64,000 nt of DNA, taken from Linanthus parryae. Taxonomy: Eukaryota > Streptophyta > Magnoliopsida > Ericales > Polemoniaceae. Below, piece by piece: positions 1 through 8,575 of the stretch (position 1 is its first letter; every line of letters starts with the position of its first letter). Made by a program: the position numbers and the translations under genes. The DNA lies in contig JALGPY010000002.1 of the NCBI GenBank assembly GCA_023055425.1, forward strand, positions 119,982,088-120,046,087. Reading direction: 5' to 3'. The notes under the pieces were generated by a model, which ran no database searches, was not told the origin of the DNA, and saw nothing but the letters and a program-made list of their open reading frames with translations.

Positions 1-372
1 GTGCAAAAGGTGAACTCAGTGGGTTTTCATGTTCTCAAATTACCTGTTGATGTTCTTGAGTACGTACGGTCTTGTTTATCTGACTACTGGCATGACACAG
101 CTCAAGGTTACTGAGAGCTGCATATGATATTGATGCAAAGTTATACAACTTGAGACAATAATCAACTCTGTAGATTGAAAAATAGTTCACAAAGATACAT
201 TTCATATTTGTAAGAGGTCATGTTTCTTGCAGGGAATGCTGATGAAGCCATGGATCTGTACAGAAGGCCCCTTCAGATTCTCAAGGATTTGAGAAGGAGG
301 CCCTCAGATGACAAAATGATTGAAAAAATGCAGATTGATTTGGCTGAGTTGCTACACATAGCAGGAAAGTAA
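1..372 (+). CDS. 3'-terminal exon of a TPR-like protein gene (partial)
   Basis: The clear exon is 233-372. It follows a pyrimidine-poor but valid acceptor (ttgcag ending at 232) and runs to TAA at 370-372. It enters with a split codon (two bases at 233-234) and encodes about 45 residues. The segment NADEAMDLYRRPLQILKDLR has the helical spacing of a tetratricopeptide repeat and is followed by a second amphipathic stretch ending LAELLHIAGK. The preceding exon may end at about position 9 (AAAAG followed by gtgaac). Product identity is not certain: kinesin-light-chain-related or another TPR protein are possibilities. The exon lies less than 300 bp inside a probable Helitron 3' end, so it could be a captured gene fragment rather than the end of a resident gene. 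Confidence 0.4.
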
Positions 373-623
373 TTGAATATGCATATAGTTTATGCCACTC
401 AACTATGTACCCTCCGAGTTTCTGATTTTGTTACGGAACTGACAGATAAGTCTCGAGTCTTGCCCAGTTGCTTCTGACAGTTTGTAATAGTAATGTAATG
501 ATATAGCATATTTGCTTACAATGTGTACTATCCTAGCAATGACACTGAACCCATCTTAGCTGCTACTAAGAACTGAATATCCCACTCCGCCCTTTCAGCT
601 ACGCAGATCACGTCAAGGCCACA

Positions 624-654
624 CCGCGCGCAACGCGCGCGGGGTGGAACCTAG
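624..654 (+). mobile_element. Probable Helitron 3' terminus
   Basis: A GC-rich hairpin (CCGCGCG at 624-630, loop 631-635, CGCGCGG at 636-642) stands out in AT-rich DNA. Eight bases later comes CTAG (651-654), followed by T. A short terminal hairpin followed by CTRR, inserted before a T, is the standard 3' signature of plant Helitrons. The 5' end (starting TC) was not found in the window, so the element may extend left of position 1 and include the TPR-like exon. No Rep/helicase coding is visible. Confidence 0.5.
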
Positions 655-1643
655 TTAAGAATAAACAAAATGACTCATAATAAGTATAAACTAAAAATTT
701 TAATAATAAATATACATTTTTCTAACGAATTATATTTTTTCCCAAAATCAAGGATATTACACAAGCACTAAGAAACAATATGTGATCCTTAATTGAACAC
801 AATCTGAATCATCATGCTTCACTCCAGCTATCGTACGAAGAAGGTTGAAGTGATGTACCTAGCAAGGTTCCAATTGAGCTCGTTGACACTTTACACTTGA
901 CTTCTTGGCTTACTTGGATCTCGTATGGCTATCTGTTTGGATTGCTAACCTATGCGTCCATTAGCATGCCCCATGATTCTTCCTCATAGTTTACCCCATT
1001 AATAAAATCAAAATATTTCTCTGTGAGAGCTTGACGAATGAATTTGAGTTCTTTCCGATCATCATAACGCCCTTCTGAATTTACAGCCACTTCATGACCC
1101 ATGGGGATGGATTGAATATGCGCCAGCCTTTATGTACATAAATTAGCCCATTCTAATTTTCCAGCAAGAATAAACTGCAATACCACCAAGCAAAAACATG
1201 GGGGGAGTTGTGGAACTCGCACATGTTTTGTTCAAATTTTTACACTTAATATGGAGTACAAATGTCAACTTCATAATGTCAAGTTATAAGCTTTTTCCTT
1301 CTTTATGAAATACTTTTATAAATTGCATAAATTTTAATAATTAACTTATTTTTATGCCTTATAGTAAAAAATTCAACTTCTATATCTCGTATTGTTGTTT
1401 GTTCAGTAGCACTGTACTATATAAATGTTTTGTTCAATAATAACCTGATGTTTTGTGTCAAAAAATACGTGGAAATAGTGATTTCTAAACAACAAGAATG
1501 TTTGTATATGTGTGTCAAAATATACTCACCTACAGTTTCAACTAAGCTCTCTGGTAAAACTACTTGCTGAGAAACATTATCTGATTAAACTATTTTATTA
1601 GCAATAATGATGGATGTATCCACATGAAAAGGTCTAATTGCAA
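655..1643. other. AT-rich intergenic DNA, no gene seen
   Basis: Stop codons are frequent in all frames. No conserved protein segment, long repeat or RNA gene was recognised. Confidence 0.5.
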
Positions 1644-1716
1644 ATGGGTGTTAGCTCAGTGGTAAAGCATTTGAAGCCCTTGCACGAGCTCCCAGGTCAG
1701 AACCCGGCTATATGTG
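1644..1716 (+). mobile_element. tRNA-like head of a SINE or tRNA relic
   Basis: An A box (TTAGCTCAGTGG at 1651-1662) is followed 44 bases later by a degenerate B box (GGTCAGAACCC at 1695-1705). That is the normal tRNA spacing. The acceptor and T stems do not pair, so this is not a working tRNA. Plant SINEs carry exactly such Pol III promoter heads. The downstream body and tail could not be delimited. Confidence 0.5.
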
Positions 1717-2364
1717 ATTCTAAAAAGAAGTCCAATTGATTTATGTATTATATAATAAATAGAAGGAAGATACGAAGTTAACAACCTTATGCGAGGACGA
1801 AGGGTTGCTTGTGAAATTACTACTTCCTGTGCAGCTGTAAGTTTGAATATGCAGCCGCTAGAACTTCATAGATATTATATTGAGATAACAGTGAGTATAT
1901 TCAAATAACAGAGAGAATAAATGCAATGTAGAATCTACACTATATACTGTTTCCGAATGTCTTCCTCAGCTTTGCATGTAGAATTGCTATGTGGAATTTT
2001 TCAATTAATAGATATAACTTCTAAACAAATGTTAAATCACATAGAATTGTCGATTAATTAATGTAAACCAAGATTTTGCGCTGAAATTGAATCGGGGTGG
2101 ACAAATTGATATTGATTTCCATTTATTTTATAGGAGGTATTGATTACCAATTGTAACAGATGACGTAATCAACAATGGTTAAAATAATATTGATTGGCAA
2201 TTCAAATGGATGATAATGTCAAAAATGAAAACGAATGGGCTGCAAACTAATCAGTGGACCAATTTTTAAGGTATTTAAGTATGAAAGTGTCCAAATGGGT
2301 ATGTAGTATGGATGCTTTTTTTTTTTTTTTTTTTTTTTGCTAATTTGAATAAAAAAGATTAGTA
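1717..2364. other. Intergenic DNA with a poly-T tract
   Basis: No coding segment seen. An uninterrupted T run of about 21 bases lies near 2318-2338. Confidence 0.4.
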
Positions 2365-2568
2365 TGTGTTATGAAATATGGGCTGGGTTATTGGTGAATA
2401 TACACCACATGTTGTAAGCCTAATTGTATATTGTTATTGGTCCATTAGCCCATTCTACTGCCTATATAAGGAGGCTTATGGTTAAAGAATAATACACACC
2501 TATCTACACTATTCCCGTTATATTGTTTGTCTCTCTTACTCTATCTCTCTCACAAACATTGTTTCACA
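2365..2568 (+). repeat. Short LTR of a copia-type element
   Basis: About 204 bp starting TGTGTTATG and ending near TTTCACA. Inside is a TATA box (2463-2470), followed by a pyrimidine-rich CTCTCTTACTCTATCTCTC tract. The sequence just after it (ATACGTTATCA) resembles the leader start of small-LTR plant copia elements. The matching 3' LTR was not found, so this is either a solo LTR or the 5' LTR of the truncated element that follows. Confidence 0.55.
2463..2470 (+). promoter_or_regulatory. TATA box of the LTR
   Basis: TATATAAG sits about 100 bp before the LTR end, in the usual U3/R position. It would drive the hairpin-rich downstream RNA on the + strand. Confidence 0.5.
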
Positions 2569-5330
2569 ATACGTTATCAACGAAGGCTCGTCAGAAGAGA
2601 GAGATCTACGAAAAACAGACCCATGCACTTCAAAACCGATCATTCAATTTCATGGGTACGGAATACTTTTTCTTATGTTCTTTTTCTGATATTCATGGTT
2701 CTGTTTGCACAAATATGCATACAACAATAACAATGACTCATACCAATACCACATGGTCAAAACACGTCATGATAGTCTGTTACCATGAATTTGCTACTTG
2801 ATTGTGGTCATGTCTGTTATTTTCGTTGAGAAAAAAGAGTTATATATACTCATGTATGCCATAGTCTATGTCTGAGATCTACATAAAATAATTTAAGGTA
2901 AAATTGAATGGGTATGTACTGAACCAGCAATTTTAGAAGCACTTTGAGTTCTAGCATGTAGAGTTTTGTTGTAACATGGAAGGCGAGAAAAAAGCAATTT
3001 TGATACATGGTGCTCTAATAATAGATTATTATATGGGTCACTTGATCGTTGGTGATATTTTTGGTCAACATATTAGTAATTCCTTGTTGTTATATTGATC
3101 TTTAATTTTCTATTGTGTGAGTTGTGTAATTGATTTATGACGATTCTCCTACTACCAGTGGGTAATTCAATTTTTGGTTTAGTTATTTTGAAAAAAAAAT
3201 ATGAAATTCTTAGAGGATGTTTTGACTCATAACCACAGTCGGGTTCAAGCTACTGTCATTGATGATTTATCACACCCGAAGTTGTGCGCTACGAGGTGAT
3301 TTGAATGTAACATGAAGTTACGCTACTAATTTTTATGACCAGAAGTTATAACATGTTACTATTAAATTCCCATAAGATGATTTGTTATAATTATTTGTTT
3401 TTGTAAATTGTATCTGACGTACAAAATTACATGACACATTACTCATAACCTGCAGTTATGGTATATCTACAGAAGATATGTTCAATTTTCTTTTGTTATT
3501 ATTCATACCTCCTGAGAGGTTGTCTGTTGATCACTTTATAGTACTTTTACGCGTTTATAGTTTAACTACTACAATTTTGTTTGCTAATTATTATGGAGAA
3601 AAACAAATCTCCAGAAGAGGATTGTAGTGGCTTGCAATATTCATATAAAGCCAAGTTATATGTTCACGAAGTAACATATTACATGATATCATTCATAACC
3701 AGTAGTTATGAATTTTATAACCTATAGTTATAAATATGTCAAATAGTAATCTCCTGAAGAGATGACTAAAATTTAAATAATGATCAACTCTCCCGAAGAG
3801 GTTGTATAATGTTTACGCATTTTTTTTTGTAACGTCTTTTAGTACTATGGTTATTTATACGCTTATCATTGATTCAAGCAGAGCATCCAGAAGATGTTCT
3901 TAGTCCATGAGGGTTTATTGGAAAAATGAATTTTATATGCGTAAAAATGATTTTCATACCAGAAGTTATGTAAAATAATATTGTAACATGGAGTTATAAG
4001 ATAACATCAAAAGATCTCCTTGAAGAGAGAATCTACAACCACTCACTTTTAAATAAAATTATTGACATTTACGTCTCTTTTGGGGTTTCTTAGAGAAACT
4101 TTGATTAGAGAACTACGGCGTCCAAGAGATTGCTTATTTTCAATGTTTTTGTTTTAATTTGAGGATTGGTTTACACAAAGTACATATGAGACAAATCGAT
4201 GCCTGAAGCATCAACAAAATATCATTATGGTTATGATAATATTGCTCACTTCATGAGGGGGAGAATGGGTCCTGTTGCATGACGCGAACTAATATATTGT
4301 TGTCTCTTTTTGGGTATGTACTAGTGTAAGTTTAAAATCCGAACAAGATGGATAGCTTCTCGACTAATGGGTGCCAGTTTCTGTATACACTTTGAGCATA
4401 AAAGGGTTGCTTGTGTATATATGTTAATCCTCCATAAGAGGAAAATAATTCAAAGCATCCAAAATTATGTTGGGATATGGGTATATCAATGCTCTACAAA
4501 TTAAGAACACAAGATTATGGAGAAATATTGGGGGTTTGTATATGGATCATCAATATTGAATCAAAATCAACGTTGGTAATTGAGTAGCCCTGGGAGAGGC
4601 TCATAGCTCTGGAAGTAGCTAAAGGTACCCTAATACAATAGTTTGATCCTATTAAGCGCTATATAAATCATATGTTCATTTTATGGGAAGAATGTTGACT
4701 AAATAGTTATTAGCCAAAAGAAAGACAACAAATGCATAGAAGATTGATGGGATAAATAAATTAAATATGTAGAGCAAAAATGTATAGTACTCAAAGTACT
4801 AACAACCCCTTGCATAAATCACAATATATGCATAAACTACATATCCGCTTTTAAGCGTGGGATTTATGTAGATATCGTATATCCGCTGTTAAGCGTGGGA
4901 TCTATGTTGAGACTCATAAATACAATCATCTCGTGGTGAGAATGATGATAATGTTGTCTTAGTGTCAGGGATTAAGGAACAACAATATATGGGTTGAAAA
5001 GTAACTAGTTACAAATACGATCGTACGAATCACAAATTTGTGAAATTCCATGGAGGTTGGTTTCCATGAGAAATATATTATTTACGTGAAGAAAATCAAA
5101 AAGTGTACACTCTCGAGTAGTTTAAGGTGCATATCCATTTTATTATGTTTAGTAATTATATATTATTAGATTTAGTCTTGCAATGGTTTTATTTGTCAGG
5201 TACAAAGGTGTAACCAAGAGGGGGAGAACCAATCCAAATGCGGCGCTCTTTTTCCTTCCCTATGGTTTTTATCCCACAGCGTTTTTCCAAGCAAGGTTTT
5301 AACGAGGCTGCAAAGACGATTCCGATGCGT
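2569..5330 (+). mobile_element. Non-coding internal region of a copia-derived element
   Basis: No gag-pol reading frame survives. Two purine tracts of polypurine type occur (around 4255-4265 and 5217-5226). The segment from about 5247 (CTCTTTTTCC, then GGTTTTTATCCCA, then CAAGGTTTTAACGAGGC) matches the conserved stretch that precedes the 3' LTR in many plant copia elements. The start of this stretch also appears near 4310. The 3' LTR is missing and LINE-like RNase H sequence follows at once. A large non-autonomous (LARD-like) derivative fits best. Two near-identical 20-odd-bp stretches (4841-4863 and 4879-4901) form a local duplication. Confidence 0.5.
3271..4442 (+). repeat. Array of at least 18 small hairpins with a shared loop motif
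   Basis: Stem-loops lie at 3271-3286, 3307-3321, 3333-3351, 3444-3460, 3463-3479, 3507-3520, 3606-3623, 3658-3679, 3691-3713, 3714-3734, 3749-3763, 3785-3804, 3881-3899, 3955-3970, 3981-3999, 4198-4212, 4220-4238 and 4428-4442. Eleven have perfect stems of 5-9 bp. Three have one G-U pair and four have a one-base bulge. Stem sequences differ (for example GTAAC/GTTAC, ATCTC/GAGAT, GATGC/GCATC), while loops are mostly five bases and 10 of 18 read NNGAA (CTGAA, CAGAA, CCGAA, ATGAA). The function is unknown. Confidence 0.6.
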
Positions 5331-5374
5331 TCCAGAAGAATGTTATCTCCGATGGTGAGCGAATAGAATTCTAT

Positions 5375-5660
5375 GGTGCTTGCATTCGATGGCGCCTGGA
5401 CTTATGCCACGAGGGCTCCCAGCGCCGGCGCTCTCCTGCGGAATCATTACGGTTCCATCATCGCCGCTCAAGCCAATCAGATCAAGTGGGAAAATGGTGC
5501 AAAGGAAGCATAAGCTCAAGCTTTAGAGTCGGATTAGATCTAGCCTCAGAACAAAACACCACACATCTATGAATAGAAGTAGATGCCCAAGTTCTCATTG
5601 ATCAAATGGCCGGCCAATTCATCACTCCGGTGGAGGATAGAACTGCAATTAGGCTAACTA
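5375..5660 (+). pseudogene. RNase H domain relic of a LINE
   Basis: The translation starts VLAFDGAWTYATRAPSAGAL and continues with AAQANQIKWENGAKEA, a stop, then after a frame change VDAQVLIDQMAGQF. The DGAW start, the E in the A..E..A helix and the later VDAQVLI match the D/E/D layout of the plant LINE-encoded RNase H domain. At least two in-frame stops and a frame change show it is dead. A polypurine-type tract and the copia 3' motif lie just upstream, so the fragment directly abuts the copia relic. Confidence 0.6.
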
Positions 5661-6731
5661 TGGAGAGAATTGCAGCGAAAAGTAGAAGTTTCCACTTGGT
5701 GGGATGAAAGTGGTTGCCTAGAGAGAAGAACCAAGAAGCAGACCGCGTGGAAAAACATGCAATGAATGTGGGTAACGGAAAATGAGAAAGCATATTTTTC
5801 TAGATGGCTAGACTTTAATTCAGCCGCTCCGGATGTATCACCCAATTAATTAATAAAAGTTTTATTTCTCAAAAAAACTAATTAATGAATCTCTATATCA
5901 TATATTGATTTTACGAAGGAAAATATTAGTTTATAATAATCGAAATGAATAAAGTTTTATGATAAATCACAACCACTACTGTTGTCAATTAACGGGTCTA
6001 TAAATTAACTCATGTTTATTATAATTACAGTGTAATGATCTAATAAATTGTTGTAAAATAAGAAAATAATCGTGCAATGAATCACGACTCAATATGTAAG
6101 ATTTAAACCTAATAACTTCTTCAATGAGAAAAGAAAATATTAGAAATCAATTAAAGAACCACTAAAATTAATTAGTTATATAAAACTAAAAATTCCCCCC
6201 AAAAAATAAACTAAAAATTCGCGTTTTCTTCATATTACTAATAATTTAATATTATTTAAAAGATTTAGTACATCGTGATATTTTTAAATAAACAAGAATA
6301 TATTTGACATATATAGACATTCGAATTGTTGAATCAGTTTGCACGAAACTCTCTTTACCAACCCATATAGTTGCACTAATAAACCGGCATGTATAGGGGC
6401 CATGTTCCGTTCATCGCACGATTTGAAAGCTAGTTAATTAACTATACTACTGTTCCACCACGATTTCCATATTTGAATGTTGTTTAGATAAGAAATTAAT
6501 AAATATATAATGCCATGTTTCACTTTACCGAGCCATGTATCACTCTACCGAGGAAACTCTTAAAACTTCTTATAAAATAGTATATATATTGATTGCCAAA
6601 AACTTTATGTGTTAATTATTAATGTTACTCAAAAACGAAAATCAACAATATGTATGAATAATTTATCTTTTTAGGATATTATCCACTCAGATTCATTGCA
6701 CAATAATTTTTGTGAACTGGTTAAGTATATG
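5661..6731. other. AT-rich intergenic DNA
   Basis: Nothing coding or structured was recognised. Confidence 0.4.
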
Positions 6732-7901
6732 TTAGTAATGTTTTTTTCGGGTAAGAGACACTTTCCATTCGTATCTTTTGATAAAAATACACTTTGTTCC
6801 CCTAATTTTGAATAATTCCACTTTGCACCCTTATAAGGGAATGTTCTGTAGACACTTAGCACCCTTCTGTCATGTTCCGTTAGAAAAGTGGGTAATATAT
6901 TTTTTTCAGACCATATTACCCCTGTGTATTTTGTTAGATTTCACTTTCCTCATTTAATGCTACTTCTGAATCATGAAGAACGCTAAGAACACCAAGAACA
7001 CTGAAATTGTAACTTTATTAGAAAGTGGAGAAGGCTCAGATTTGTAATTGAAAGCAAGGAAGTAGATCAAGAGATATAGTCAGTAATGAGCAACCGGAGT
7101 AAAAACATAGGCCTTCAAGAGAGCAACATTTGGTTTAGCACCAAATATCACCATATGACTATGAGTGCATACCAAAAATCAAAACCCAAACTCAATAAAA
7201 GAACAAGATATATGAGAATTACTCCGTGGCATGAATACAAATTCAATTACACGTAAAAAATCCATAGATCACATAAATAAATTTCAATAACCTCAGATCA
7301 AATCATATACCTAGCCCATTACACGAACTTCTCCGAAATATCTTTTCCCAAATTCTTACTCATTCCTTCCCTGTTTTATCCTTTCATTCCTTCATTGTTT
7401 TTTTTTCTAGGCCTGAGCAAGAGAATCAAAAAATCAAAGAGAAAACTAACATTTTTTCTTTATTCATTCACAACTTCACCGATGAAAGAATCGAACTCGA
7501 AACACCCTTAATTGACGAGAACGCATTTCTTGGGTTCCTGGGTTGTCTCAATTGAACTAAATCACATATGCAATTTCACCAACATAACCAAGTTCGTTCA
7601 ATAAAAAAAGAATTGCCCAAATCATAAATGAAAACAGGGTGATTGAGGTTCGAAATGGGACGAGACATTGGACACGCACGTAGATCGGTCTCCTTCTTTG
7701 TCTTCTTCTCCTCGTGTCTTCTTCTTCCTCCAAGTTCGATCTGTAGGTGAGATGGGCTCATTGGTGCTTATCTTTCAATCCGAGCTCTGGGATGAGAGTG
7801 GGTTTGGCGACCCGAAAGGAAGAAATGCAATACATCTCTCTTTGTCCTCTCGTACCCTCCCTGTTCGGTTGTTGTGGTTTTGTTTGAAGGTCTGAGAGTA
7901 A

Positions 7902-7934
<33 letters not shown>

Positions 7935-8287
7935 CGACAATAGTGCCAGTTGTTGCGTTGGTGGCGTCTTTAGGTTTCGATCGGATATGGGTGAATATTG
8001 GCGCCGAATAATATGACGTTTATGTGAAGAGGGAAATAGAGAATAGAGACATGGCTGCTAAGGTTAGAAGTGAGGATGACATGGACAATAAAGGCATTTA
8101 TAGTAGTGTGATATTGCTCCATTGTTAGGGGTAATATTGTATTTTCCATAGAGACGTTAGGGTCTGAGGGTGCAAAGAGGAATTTTTCGAATCAGTGGTG
8201 AAAAGTGTATTTTTGTCTAATTATAGGGATGTAGAGTGTCTTTTTTTTTTTCTTTTCTTTTTTTTTTTTTTTTTTTTAGTAATGTTT
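6732..8287. mobile_element. Mutator-like element with long TIRs, non-autonomous
   Basis: A 12-base direct repeat TTAGTAATGTTT flanks the region (6732-6743 and 8276-8287); its first nine bases fit a Mutator-type target duplication. Inside, about 6755-6915 and 8110-8240 are inverted copies of each other. For example, AAAAATACACTTT, TTCCACTTTGCACCCT and ATATTACCCCT on the left recur as the complement on the right, with similarity of roughly 70 per cent by eye. No transposase is present. The internal DNA (about 6960-8100) is not recognised and has a 32-base G run. The right end lies about 290 bp upstream of the choline kinase start codon. The poly-T at the right end makes the exact terminus uncertain. 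Confidence 0.55.
7902..7933 (+). repeat. 32-base uninterrupted poly-G tract
   Basis: An unbroken G run inside the Mutator-like element. It would form G-quadruplexes and is prone to length errors in sequencing. Confidence 0.9.
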
Positions 8288-8314
8288 GGTTCACCCTAGG
8301 TAGGTACGCACTCC

Positions 8315-8331
8315 TTTAAATAGCTATTTAA
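8315..8331 (+). promoter_or_regulatory. Possible TATA region of the choline kinase gene
   Basis: TTTAAATAGCTATTTAA is a 17-base AT-rich near-palindrome about 95 bp before the first possible ATG (8411) and about 260 bp before the preferred ATG (8576). It is the only TATA-like site in the short gap between the Mutator-like element and the coding region. Assigned on position only. Confidence 0.3.
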
Positions 8332-8575
8332 GCGGTCGCTTACGAAGTGTCTTGCCACCTGGGCACCGGGCTCTTCTACCATTTGTCTAACCGAGGAGGA
8401 GAGAAAGAAAATGATGTGCCTAACGTCCTCGCCAGTGTTTCACTATTCTTCTCCATTTTCCACCTTCCCACCGTTTTTTCCTTTTCTCCGCCAGCAGCAG
8501 CTGCAGCCATTATTAATTCAAGTGAGAGCTCCGAGACTTCATGTCTCACCTTTCTCTTCGCGGGTGATCTGTGTA

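Noticed and set aside
1644..1716. Functional tRNA gene
   Set aside because: The boxes are present, but the acceptor and T stems do not pair and the B box departs from consensus.
3271..4442. CRISPR array
   Set aside because: The units are hairpins with different stems at irregular spacing, not identical repeats with spacers, and this is plant nuclear DNA.
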